From assembly GCA_030042915.1 (NCBI GenBank), contig JASHYS010000068.1, positions 1 through 7,536 of the forward strand: DNA of 7,536 nucleotides. Direction: 5' to 3'. This DNA is from Acidobacteriaceae bacterium (GTDB taxonomy: Bacteria; Acidobacteriota; Terriglobia; Terriglobales; Acidobacteriaceae). The position numbers and the translations under genes are program-made. This document shows positions 1 to 5,395 of the stretch, piece after piece; positions within the stretch are counted from its first letter, which is position 1, and each line of letters opens with the position of its first letter. Below the pieces are notes generated by a model. The model was not told where the DNA came from. It did not search any database and worked only from the letters and a program-made list of their open reading frames with translations.

Positions 1-204
1 CTCGACGCCACCGTCTCGCGCGAGTTCACACTCACTGAAAACCGCAGCTTCGAGATTCGCGCCGAGGGCTTCAACGTCTTCAACCACGCGCAGTTTTTCG
101 GGCCGGCCGCGGTCGAGGGCAATATCTCCAGCGGCACCTTCGGCCAGGCGGTCAGCGCCATGCCTCCGCGGCTGATGCAGGTAGCCGCGCGATTCAGGTT
201 CTAG
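1..204 (+). CDS. TonB-dependent outer-membrane receptor (Oar-like), C-terminal fragment
   Basis: The reading frame is open from base 1 and ends at TAG 202-204, giving the last 67 residues of a protein whose start lies outside the window. The segment reads as the end of a beta-barrel: a strand with FEIRAEGFNVFNHAQF, a short loop, and a final strand ending RLMQVAARFRF. The NxFNHAQF signature and a terminal aromatic Phe after alternating residues are typical of the large Oar-like TonB-dependent receptors (carboxypeptidase-regulatory-like domain plus barrel) that are highly multiplied in Acidobacteria. Such proteins sit in the outer membrane and are thought to import ligands such as glycans, but no substrate can be read from this fragment. 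The C-terminal Phe agrees with the outer-membrane protein assembly signal. The family call is fairly secure; the role is inferred. Confidence 0.8.
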   Translation, partial: LDATVSREFTLTENRSFEIRAEGFNVFNHAQFFGPAAVEGNISSGTFGQAVSAMPPRLMQVAARFRF

Positions 205-400
205 TTCCGCCGTGGCCCGCCGAGGCGTCAAGTCCCGTCCTCCCGCTAAATCCGCGCCATCTCTCTCATTCCAAGGCAAATAAAAAATCTCCAAACTTTG
301 CAGATAATTTCCGCTCATTCGCGGACAATCGCATCAGAGTCAAAGAAAAATAGCGTCTCTGCGAGGGCTTTCGGTGCCAAAAGCCCGTAACCGCCCCCAA

Positions 401-444
401 AATGACCTATTTACAAAAACCGGTGCTTTAGAATGACCAATTTA
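401..444. repeat. Short direct repeat AATGACC(T/A)ATTTA
   Basis: AATGACCTATTTA at 401-413 recurs as AATGACCAATTTA at 432-444, with 12 of 13 bases identical and starts 31 bp apart. Thirty-one bp is close to three helical turns, so two protein-binding sites on one DNA face are possible, but no regulator can be named. It may equally be an internal part of a dispersed intergenic repeat. Confidence 0.5.
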
Positions 445-451
445 GGAGAAT

Positions 452-514
452 CCCCCCTCCCATAAACCCTCTCCCTTCACGTATTTGGGTATGGAGATGG
501 TGGGGGGTGGGGGG
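452..514. other. C-rich then G-rich tract, potential G-quadruplex
   Basis: On the plus strand there are four C-runs of three or more (452-457, 459-461, 467-469, 473-475) separated by 1, 5 and 3 bases. The minus strand therefore fits the usual G3+N1-7 quadruplex pattern. Twelve bases on, the plus strand is itself G-rich (487-489, 499-500, 502-507, 509-514). The two halves are partly complementary and could also pair with each other. Whether either structure forms is unknown. Confidence 0.45.
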
Positions 515-646
515 CGCGAGAGGACAAACCAACGGATTCCGAATGTCGACGCATCAGGCCGGCCGGCGCCCAACGCCAAACGCCCGGGCCGCCCGCCAAA
601 ATCAAAACCGGAGGAGGAAAATAAAATACCCAGTCCCGAAACAAAG

Positions 647-662
647 GCGCCGTTAGGATGGG
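647..662 (+). repeat. 16-nt repeat, copy 1
   Basis: GCGCCGTTAGGATGGG here is identical, in the same orientation, to 1424-1439. The two copies lie on opposite sides of the AT-rich DUF1801 gene. Copy 1 has no inverted partner beside it, unlike copy 2. Chance identity of 16 bases within under 1 kb of intergenic DNA is unlikely, so a dispersed repeat family is the simplest reading. Confidence 0.6.
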
Positions 663-831
663 CAGCCCGATCATGGGGCCCCAGGCTGCTCCGCTCGGAA
701 TGGCAAGCGAGTTTTTGTGTTTGCGCGTGTGTCACCGGCTATCGGGAAATTACTGAATTTCGCCGTGGGTTAGAAGGTCAGCGCGGCGAGTTGTCGCGAT
801 TTGATCAAGAGCGCGGAACTCTTGTGCGTCG

Positions 832-837
832 TATAAT
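832..837 (+). promoter_or_regulatory. Candidate -10 box for the DUF1801 gene
   Basis: TATAAT at 832-837 matches the sigma-70 -10 consensus exactly and lies 29 bases before the ATG. No good -35 hexamer is found 16-18 bases upstream: TTGATC at 801-806 is 25 bases away, and there is no TGN extension. It may be a real promoter with a poor -35, or coincidence. Confidence 0.4.
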
Positions 838-866
838 CTCTTGCGCGCAACAGGGGAGCAGAACGA

Positions 867-1301
867 ATGAGCGTGCAAGAGGAAATCAAGAAGTTCCTTA
901 CCAGCCAGCCGGAGCCAAAACGCGGTGACATGCGAGAGCTGCATCGCCTCATACCTCGATTGTCACCAGGATGCAAATTATGGTTCTTCGATGGCAAAGA
1001 CAGCGAAAATCGCACTGTTTCCAACCCTACGATAGGCTATGGATTTCAGACAGTAAAGTATGCAAACGGAAAAAGCAGAGAGTTTTTTCAAATTGGTGTG
1101 AGCGGAAACAAAACTGGAATCTCTGTCTATATTCTTGGTCTGAAAGATAAGAAGTACTTAGCGAAAACGTATGGGAAAGCGCTCGGCAAGGCGAGCGTGA
1201 CCGGATATTGCATTCGCTTCAAAGCTCTAAAGGATATCAACATCGATACGCTTGAAGCGGCGATCGGATATGGGTTTGCAGCTCAGAACGAAGAAGGCTA
1301 G
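867..1301 (+). CDS. DUF1801 domain-containing protein
   Basis: This encodes a small, probably cytosolic 144-residue protein without signal peptide or membrane segment. The DUF1801 fold is recognisable throughout: an N-terminal helix (2-12), a second helical stretch (20-32), the PTIGYG element (54-59), a strand region with GKSREFFQIGVSGNKTGISVYI (68-89), and the closing part LGKASVTGYCIRFKALKDINIDTLEAAI (106-133). Family members include YdhG-like proteins sometimes called iron chaperones; the biochemical role is unsettled, so none is assigned. The ATG at 867 is supported by GGGGAG at 852-857. Base composition is unlike its neighbours: 1021-1140 is 40% G+C by hand count against 67% for 7021-7080 in pheS. 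That, and its position between two copies of a 16-nt repeat, suggests later acquisition. It appears monocistronic and converges on the phosphodiesterase gene. Confidence 0.85.
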   Translation: MSVQEEIKKFLTSQPEPKRGDMRELHRLIPRLSPGCKLWFFDGKDSENRTVSNPTIGYGFQTVKYANGKSREFFQIGVSGNKTGISVYILGLKDKKYLAKTYGKALGKASVTGYCIRFKALKDINIDTLEAAIGYGFAAQNEEG

Positions 1302-1503
1302 CTGATGAAATAATTCAGCCTGTTCACTCGCGGATCGGTCAACCGGGGCCGAACCTTTTTCGTGCTGGGTCGACAAAGGCGGTTGGGGTTCGTGCGATCC
1401 CCACCCTAACGGCAAAAACAGAAGCGCCGTTAGGATGGGGCAACCGGGTTCGTGCTCGGGCGACAATCGGTCGCCGGGGCCCCGACAAGCCATGCCCTGG
1501 GGG
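1302..1503. other. Convergent intergenic region made of degenerate repeats
   Basis: These 200 bases separate two converging genes and hold no credible gene. Besides the inverted repeat at 1399-1440 there is an imperfect direct repeat. CAACCGGG at 1340-1347, followed after a gap by TTCGTGCTGGGTCGACAA (1359-1376), recurs without the gap at 1441-1466, with 16 of 18 bases matching in the second part. A further partial unit GGTTCGTGC lies at 1387-1395. No hairpin followed by a T-run is seen on either strand, so terminators for the flanking genes are not evident. Confidence 0.55.
1399..1440. repeat. 15-bp inverted repeat carrying the 16-nt repeat, copy 2
   Basis: CCCCACCCTAACGGC (1399-1413) faces GCCGTTAGGATGGGG (1426-1440) across a 12-base A-rich loop. 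Fourteen of 15 positions pair; the odd one is C-A in plus-strand RNA but a permitted G-U in minus-strand RNA. The right arm lies within the second copy of the 16-nt repeat (1424-1439). It lies between convergent genes and could slow transcription, but lacks the T-run of an intrinsic terminator. Confidence 0.65.
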
Positions 1504-3222
1504 TTATTTCTGATTCAATTGCGTGGCAACCTCGGGCAGCACCGAGGTTCCTTCGATCCTCACCGCGTCAAGCTCGGCCGGATTCAGCCCCAGGGCATTC
1601 AGAACCGTCGGCGCGACCTGCATGGTGGTGGTCCCTGAGTAAACGGTTTGCGCGGTGAACGACGGATTCTCCACCAGCATGATCACGTTGGTGTCGTCGT
1701 GGGCAAAGCCGCCGTGGTCGCCAATCATGGTTGGGTCGCTGGAATAGGTGACCCCGACATTGGGCGTAACAATAATGTCGGGCGAGCGTGGATCGAGGCC
1801 GGGTCCGAGTCCACCCACTCCATAATTGAGAGCCAGCGTGGCGCCGTAATAGATCTGCCCCAGCCCAATGGCCGCGGCATTGTTTTCGAGAATCTGCACG
1901 GCGTCAGGAATGTTCGATCCCGGATTCAGCCAGAGCACCGAAACATCGTCTTCGGTGGCGCCAATGCCCGTCATATTGAGCGGCGATTCGGAATAGGGGA
2001 TGTAGCCCGCTTCAGCCAGAAGCGTCGCCGGCGTGTTCGTTCCATCTGCGACGTAGAGGCTGGGATCGATCGGGGAATCGCCATGCTTGGCAGTGATGAT
2101 GACCAGCGTGTCGTCGAAGATGCCGTTGCTCTTGAGGGTGCCGGCAATCTCGCCGATGGATGCGTCGACAAATTGAATCTCTTCCAACAGCTCCTGGCTG
2201 GGCGTTCCGGCTGCATCCAGGTAGCCGCCATTGGCAACGCCCGGCTCGCTCAGGCTCTCGCCGAAGTAAACCGATTGGAAGTTCATGCCAAACAGCGCAG
2301 GAATCGAGGCAGGTTTGCCGTTGTGCGTCTTGCCGCCGATTTGGTTCAGCAGCGCATCCACTTTGAGAGCGTCGTAGCACTGAATATTGGCAAAGCTGCT
2401 CGTCCACGATGACGTGTTGGTGGTGTCGCGGATGGGATTGCACGCGATTCCTTGCGCCGTGGTGATCCCAGGCAATGCAATCACTGTCGAATCCACTTCG
2501 GGCGAGTAATAGTCGTTCAACCCCCTGCCTCCCGGACCGGCGGCAAACGAATACGAGGGATGTTTGTCGATCCACGCTGTGTACCCGCCTGCGGCGTGAA
2601 CCACGCTGAAGATGGTATTGGTGCGCACGAAGTTCCACGGGAAGATCGGCGCGCAGCCCCGCGCCGGGTCGCGCACCAGCTTCCTCGGGTCGATGGACGC
2701 AATGCCGCCCTCGGTGGGCGGAGCGCCGGGTGCGCCGCCATTGAGCTTGGTGTCGTCGATATCAATGCCCTGATCGTTGTCGGTCGTGGTGCCGGTTGGC
2801 GCAGCGAATGGCGTGCACGGCCCGCCTGCAAGGCCGGTGCCGGTGGTGATCAGCGGAGCGTCAAGCGAGCGGTCGTAGGCCACGTCGTAATAAAGCCCTG
2901 TCGACTTCGGCGATCCGCCTGTGACCAGCGCCGCCAGCCCCGGAAACGAGTCGGACGGCTTGGAAGACGATGCAGCAACATAGTTGATTCCGTTCTGCGC
3001 CAGCCCCGCCAGTGCCGGGCAATACGGCTCGCCGTTGTTCACGCCTGCTACACCCTGCGCGCAATTCAGGAAATCGACAGCGTGCATTCCATCGATGCTG
3101 ATCAGCAGTACGTGTTTGATCTTGCCGTTGCCAACTGATTGTGAACCGGCGGCGCTGCACATGAGGGCCAAACCGAATGCCGCAACGGGCCGCCTTAAAG
3201 ATAAAAGCGCGCGAAACATCAT
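1504..3222 (-). CDS. Secreted phosphodiesterase/nucleotide pyrophosphatase-type protein (alkaline phosphatase superfamily)
   Basis: The 572-residue product belongs to the type I phosphodiesterase/nucleotide pyrophosphatase branch of the alkaline phosphatase superfamily, metal-dependent enzymes hydrolysing phosphate mono- or diesters. The start is placed at the ATG at 3222 because GGAGG (plus-strand CCTCC, 3230-3234) lies 7 bases upstream; an in-frame ATG at 3282 would bury the signal peptide. Residues 1-29 form a signal peptide: an Arg-rich start, then PVAAFGLALM and SAAGSQS; no lipobox. Recognisable elements are LLISIDGM (metal-ligand Asp44), KPSDSFPG with the likely nucleophile Ser92, AWIDKHPSY (216-224), the helix VDASIGEIAGTLKSNGIFDD, TLVIITAKHG (372-381) and DHGGFAHDD (502-510). 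The canonical DHG ligand pair reads KHG here, and the usual DxxxH-type motif is not evident, so metal binding may differ. Substrate unknown; the enzyme probably acts in the periplasm. It is divergent from the VOC gene. Confidence 0.85.
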   Translation of the reverse strand: MMFRALLSLRRPVAAFGLALMCSAAGSQSVGNGKIKHVLLISIDGMHAVDFLNCAQGVAGVNNGEPYCPALAGLAQNGINYVAASSSKPSDSFPGLAALVTGGSPKSTGLYYDVAYDRSLDAPLITTGTGLAGGPCTPFAAPTGTTTDNDQGIDIDDTKLNGGAPGAPPTEGGIASIDPRKLVRDPARGCAPIFPWNFVRTNTIFSVVHAAGGYTAWIDKHPSYSFAAGPGGRGLNDYYSPEVDSTVIALPGITTAQGIACNPIRDTTNTSSWTSSFANIQCYDALKVDALLNQIGGKTHNGKPASIPALFGMNFQSVYFGESLSEPGVANGGYLDAAGTPSQELLEEIQFVDASIGEIAGTLKSNGIFDDTLVIITAKHGDSPIDPSLYVADGTNTPATLLAEAGYIPYSESPLNMTGIGATEDDVSVLWLNPGSNIPDAVQILENNAAAIGLGQIYYGATLALNYGVGGLGPGLDPRSPDIIVTPNVGVTYSSDPTMIGDHGGFAHDDTNVIMLVENPSFTAQTVYSGTTTMQVAPTVLNALGLNPAELDAVRIEGTSVLPEVATQLNQK

Positions 3223-3402
3223 GAGAAAACCTCCAGCGATACATCCCAAGCCTTGTGAGAAAACGTTCCATGAACAGATCATGAATTCTGTGCAAATCTC
3301 GGCCGTCGCAGGGGCAGGCCAGCCGCGGGCATCGCGCCTGTTTGCGCGGGGCGGTCAATCGATTTATCTTGATCTGGCTCAGGAAATTGGGAGGAAACTG
3401 CG
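3223..3402. promoter_or_regulatory. Divergent promoter region between phosphodiesterase and VOC genes
   Basis: Both neighbours must start transcription in these 180 bases unless they read from further away. On the plus strand TTGCGC (3342-3347) and TATCTT (3365-3370) are spaced by exactly 17 bases and lie 33 bases before the VOC ATG, a weak sigma-70 candidate. No good minus-strand pair was found. Two small dyads, GTTC-CAT-GAAC (3265-3275) and CAGA/TCTG (3275-3290), sit nearer the phosphodiesterase gene and could be an operator. Confidence 0.35.
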
Positions 3403-4338
3403 ATGCAAACCAGATTTCTTGTGGGCGCTCTCGTTGCCGCCTGCGCGTTCAGCTCGGCTGCTGCGCAAACCGCGCCACCGCGGCCCAGAATTACCGGCAT
3501 CTCGCACTTGGCTGTGTACACGTCGGATGCCGCGGCCACCGAACACTACTACACCGTGATTGTGGGCGCCGCGAAGCTGCCCGACCCTGAGAATCCGCAG
3601 GGCGTGCGCTATGCCCTGAGCGCCACGCAGTTTATTGAAGTGCTGCCGTTGCCGGCCGATGCCGGCGTTGACCGGCTGGACCACATTGCGTGGAACGTGG
3701 AAAGCGCAGACAAAATGCGCAAGTACCTGGCCGCGAAAGGATGGAAGACGCCGGCGCGCGTGGAAGGTGGCGCGGACGGCAGCCGCTGGTTCGAGGTGCT
3801 CGATCCTGAAGGCAACAAGGTGCAGTTTGTCGAGCCGCCCGCGCATCCCAAGGCTGTGGATGCGCCCAATGCCATCGGCCATCACATCATCCACGTGGGC
3901 TGCATGGTGCACGACCGCGCGCTCGAAGACACGTTCTATCGCGATCTGCTCGGCTTCAGACCGTACTGGTGGGGCGGCATGAAGCCGGACAAGGTGGATT
4001 GGGTGAGCCAGCAGGTTCCCGACGGCCACGACTGGCTGGAATATATGCTCTCGGCCGGTCCCGGCAAGGGCATCCCGGAGACGATGACGCAGCGTGAACT
4101 GGGCGTGCTCGATCACTTCTCGATCGGCGTGGTCTCAGTGCCCGACGTGTACAAGGCGCTGGTGGCAGCGGGAAACCGGCTTGACGGACGCCACGACGCC
4201 GCGCCCAAAATCGGCCGCGACGGCAAGTACCAATTCAACCTGTACGATCCTGACGGCATTCGCACCGAGGTGATGAACTTCCACGCGACAGACAAGCCGT
4301 GTTGCTCGTCGTTCACGGCGGAAGATCCGGCGGAGTGA
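3403..4338 (+). CDS. Secreted two-domain VOC (glyoxalase/dioxygenase fold) protein
   Basis: The 311-residue product starts at the ATG at 3403, supported by GGGAGGA at 3389-3395. Residues 1-21 are a signal peptide (FLVGALVAACAF core, AAA before Gln22), so the protein is probably periplasmic. The rest is four beta-alpha-beta-beta-beta modules forming two vicinal-oxygen-chelate domains, about 30-146 and 158-295. Each module has a His early and a Glu at its end: His35, Glu79, His94 and Glu144 in the first domain; His164, Glu213, His238 and Glu289 in the second. The spacing resembles the two-His/two-Glu metal site of glyoxalase I, while His164-His238-Glu289 also resembles the His-His-Glu iron site of extradiol dioxygenases. 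VOC proteins act on many substrates (methylglyoxal adducts, catechols, antibiotics), so no reaction is assigned. A CC pair closes the C-terminal tail. The fold is secure, the chemistry open. Confidence 0.85.
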   Translation: MQTRFLVGALVAACAFSSAAAQTAPPRPRITGISHLAVYTSDAAATEHYYTVIVGAAKLPDPENPQGVRYALSATQFIEVLPLPADAGVDRLDHIAWNVESADKMRKYLAAKGWKTPARVEGGADGSRWFEVLDPEGNKVQFVEPPAHPKAVDAPNAIGHHIIHVGCMVHDRALEDTFYRDLLGFRPYWWGGMKPDKVDWVSQQVPDGHDWLEYMLSAGPGKGIPETMTQRELGVLDHFSIGVVSVPDVYKALVAAGNRLDGRHDAAPKIGRDGKYQFNLYDPDGIRTEVMNFHATDKPCCSSFTAEDPAE

Positions 4339-4361
4339 GGGGAAGACAGCGGCCTTAGGGG

Positions 4362-4394
4362 GTTAGCGCGCGCTTGCGCGCACGTTAGCGGAGT
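4362..4394 (+). repeat. GTTAGC palindromic repeat, copy A (upstream of rpmI)
   Basis: Thirty-three bases: GTTAGCG, a GC-only palindrome (GCGCGC-GCTT-GCGCGC, 4366-4381), then GTTAGCGGAGT. It matches 5262-5294 at 29 of 33 positions, and three of the four differences fall in the palindrome, keeping or improving the hairpin in copy B. The layout, a short conserved GTTAGC/GGAGT tag beside an imperfect palindrome in intergenic DNA, resembles REP elements. It lies between the VOC stop codon and the rpmI leader. Confidence 0.65.
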
Positions 4395-4514
4395 CGCGCA
4401 TAACCGCCGCGTACGATATACTGGTTGAGGTCTTGAGAAGAAGGGAAGTCCCTGCCTTTTGAGATCTTTGGATGGGCGATCCCGCCCCTCTACTTCAGAA
4501 AATCGAGAACAACA
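4395..4514 (+). promoter_or_regulatory. rpmI upstream/leader region
   Basis: TATACT at 4417-4422 matches five of six -10 bases but has no good -35 at 17 bases, so a promoter here is only possible. If used, the transcript would carry a leader of roughly 85 bases with two small hairpins: GGG-AAGT-CCC (4443-4452) and GGGCG-ATCC-CGCCC (4474-4487). The second lies just before the rpmI start. In other bacteria L20 represses this operon by binding a leader structure; these hairpins are candidates but do not show a recognisable L20 site. The Shine-Dalgarno before rpmI is weak (CGAGAAC). Confidence 0.35.
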
Positions 4515-4712
4515 ATGCCCAAGCTGAAAACCCATTCGGGCGCGGCCAAGCGCTTCAAGAAGACCGGCACCGGCAAAATCAAGCGGCGCCACGCCAAGAC
4601 GCGCCACATTCTGACGTCGAAGGCCCCCAAGCCCAAGCGCAAGCTGGGTAAGAGCGAGCTGGTTTCAGACGGCGACTGGAAGAAGGTCGCGCGCATGATT
4701 CCGTACGCCTAA
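4515..4712 (+). CDS. rpmI: 50S ribosomal protein L35
   Basis: Encodes a 65-residue, strongly basic protein of the usual L35 length. The N-terminus [25 protein letters not shown], the RHILTSK segment and the ending VARMIPYA are characteristic of the family. L35 is a component of the large ribosomal subunit. The start at 4515 gives the invariant MPK N-terminus despite a poor Shine-Dalgarno. It precedes rplT by 171 bases, longer than the usual tight rpmI-rplT spacing, and that gap opens with a strong hairpin. infC, the common upstream partner, is absent; a VOC gene lies there instead. The two ribosomal genes probably share a transcript. Confidence 0.97.
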   Translation: MPKLKTHSGAAKRFKKTGTGKIKRRHAKTRHILTSKAPKPKRKLGKSELVSDGDWKKVARMIPYA

Positions 4713-4883
4713 TGCTGCGCCAGTCCAAAAGACTGCGGTGCGCAGCACGCGAGTGAAGAGGCCCAACCTGCCTCCAGCCGCCAAAAACAGCCATCAGCTT
4801 TTAGCTCGATGTGCGAGAACAGGGTTCCGAGATTCGCCGCGCAAGGCGGATGCAAATCGACGGAATCGAAAAGGAGAAGCAAC
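4713..4883 (+). promoter_or_regulatory. Structured rpmI-rplT intercistronic region
   Basis: Directly after the rpmI stop, TGCTGCGC (4713-4720) pairs with GCGCAGCA (4740-4747), and nested inside CAGTC (4721-4725) pairs with GACTG (4731-4735) around a CAAAA loop. This leaves a one-sided bulge CGGT (4736-4739). Thirteen base pairs with an asymmetric bulge make a stable RNA hairpin. A second hairpin, 4832-4838 with 4845-4851 (7 pairs including a U-G, loop GCGCAA), lies 32 bases before the rplT start. No T-run follows the first hairpin, so it is not a classical terminator. It could be an attenuator, an mRNA stabiliser, or an L20 autoregulatory site; the last is inferred from the known autocontrol of this operon in E. 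coli and Bacillus. Confidence 0.55.
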
Positions 4884-5252
4884 ATGCCCCGCGTAAAACG
4901 TGGCACCAAACGGACGCAACGCCGCAAGAAGATTCTGAAACGGGCGAGCGGTTATTTCCTCACCAAATCGAAGTTGCACCAGGCGGCAAAAGAGGCCGTG
5001 GAACGCGGCCTGAAGTTCGGCTACCGCGGCCGCCGCGAGAAAAAGCGCCAGTTCCGCTCGCTGTGGATCGTGCGCATCAGCGCAGCCTGCAAGCTGAACG
5101 GCGCCAGCTACTCGCAGTTCATCAACGGCCTCAAGAAGGCCGGCATCGAGTTGGACCGCAAGGTTCTGGCCGACATCGCGGTCAACGATCCTGAGGGCTT
5201 TGCCAAGCTCGTCGAGCAGGCGAGGGAAGCGAAATCGAAGAAGGCGGCATAA
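4884..5252 (+). CDS. rplT: 50S ribosomal protein L20
   Basis: Encodes 122 residues, close to the family's usual 117-120. The ATG at 4884 is preceded by AAGGAG (4871-4876) and gives the standard [19 protein letters not shown] start; the frame runs open to 4809 but that extension is not L20-like. The basic N-terminal tail, the [19 protein letters not shown] core and the [25 protein letters not shown] segment are diagnostic. L20 is needed early in assembly of the large subunit and in several bacteria represses its own operon by binding mRNA that mimics its 23S rRNA site. Translation ends at TAA 5250-5252, followed at once by a cluster of palindromic repeats. Confidence 0.97.
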   Translation: MPRVKRGTKRTQRRKKILKRASGYFLTKSKLHQAAKEAVERGLKFGYRGRREKKRQFRSLWIVRISAACKLNGASYSQFINGLKKAGIELDRKVLADIAVNDPEGFAKLVEQAREAKSKKAA

Positions 5253-5261
5253 AAGCAGCGA

Positions 5262-5323
5262 GTTAGCGTGCGCTGGTGCGCACGTTAGCAGAGTTGGCCG
5301 CGCTTCGCGCGGTTAGCGGAGTT
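5262..5323 (+). repeat. GTTAGC palindromic repeat, copy B plus extra unit (downstream of rplT)
   Basis: 5262-5294 is the partner of copy A (29/33 identical) with a clean hairpin GTGCGC-TGGT-GCGCAC (5268-5283). A further unit follows: hairpin CCGCGC-TTC-GCGCGG (5298-5312) and then GTTAGCGGAGTT (5312-5323), which repeats the tag at 5284-5295 (11 of 12 bases, offset 28). The tag therefore occurs three times with palindromes between. It starts 10 bases after the rplT stop and may protect the mRNA 3' end or slow transcription. Confidence 0.65.
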
Positions 5324-5333
5324 AGAGGCTTCA

Positions 5334-5363
5334 GCCGGCAGCGACGAAATGCATGCTGCCGGC
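5334..5363. other. Perfect 9-bp hairpin downstream of rplT
   Basis: GCCGGCAGC (5334-5342) pairs perfectly with GCTGCCGGC (5355-5363) across a 12-base loop. It lacks a T-run on the plus strand (CGGAAGAATC follows), so it is at best a weak, possibly factor-dependent, stop for rpmI-rplT transcription. It may also belong to the adjoining repeat cluster. Confidence 0.5.
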
Positions 5364-5395
5364 CGGAAGAATCAAGATTGCAAGACGACTGGCGG

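Larger units (their letters stand above)
205..866. other. Gene-poor intergenic region with repeats
   Basis: I see no convincing gene in these 660 bases. Open frames that cross it (for example 485-928 plus and 442-735 minus) have low-complexity, proline- and arginine-rich translations and no ribosome-binding site. The stretch begins AT-rich (about 260-440), which could hold regulatory sequence, then becomes C- and G-rich. It contains a 13-bp direct repeat, a C-rich/G-rich pair of tracts, one copy of a 16-nt repeat shared with the far side of the next gene, and a -10-like hexamer near its end. A weak hairpin (365-371 with 380-386, 7 bp, 8-nt loop) has no following T-run, so it is not a clear terminator for the receptor gene. 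Confidence 0.6.

Noticed and set aside
442..928. Open frames on both strands (442-735 minus, 485-928 plus) in the first intergenic region
   Set aside because: Low-complexity Pro/Arg/Gly-rich translations with no family resemblance and no ribosome-binding site; the plus frame overlaps the start of the well-supported DUF1801 gene. They follow from the repeat and C/G-rich composition.
1227..1493. 88-residue minus-strand frame overlapping the DUF1801 gene end
   Set aside because: It runs through the repeat-rich convergent gap and the antisense of DUF1801; no start signal and no recognisable domain.
1648..3138. Long plus-strand frames (254 and 228 residues) opposite the phosphodiesterase gene
   Set aside because: They are antisense shadows common in G+C-rich DNA; the minus-strand frame has signal peptide, family motifs and a good ribosome-binding site.
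3223..3282. Twenty-codon longer start for the phosphodiesterase
   Set aside because: It would place a non-signal segment before a good signal peptide and ignores the GGAGG site 7 bases before the ATG at 3222.
3379..4116. 245-residue minus-strand frame opposite the VOC gene
   Set aside because: Histidine/arginine-rich shadow with no family motif, while the plus frame has four intact VOC modules.
4809..4883. Extended L20 start at 4809
   Set aside because: The extra 25 residues do not resemble L20, whose N-terminus is nearly always MPRVKRG; AAGGAG supports 4884.
5262..5323. CRISPR-like array at the three spaced GTTAGC tags
   Set aside because: Units are about 12 nt with GC palindromes between, spacing is 22 and 28 nt, and there are no variable 30-40 nt spacers or cas genes.
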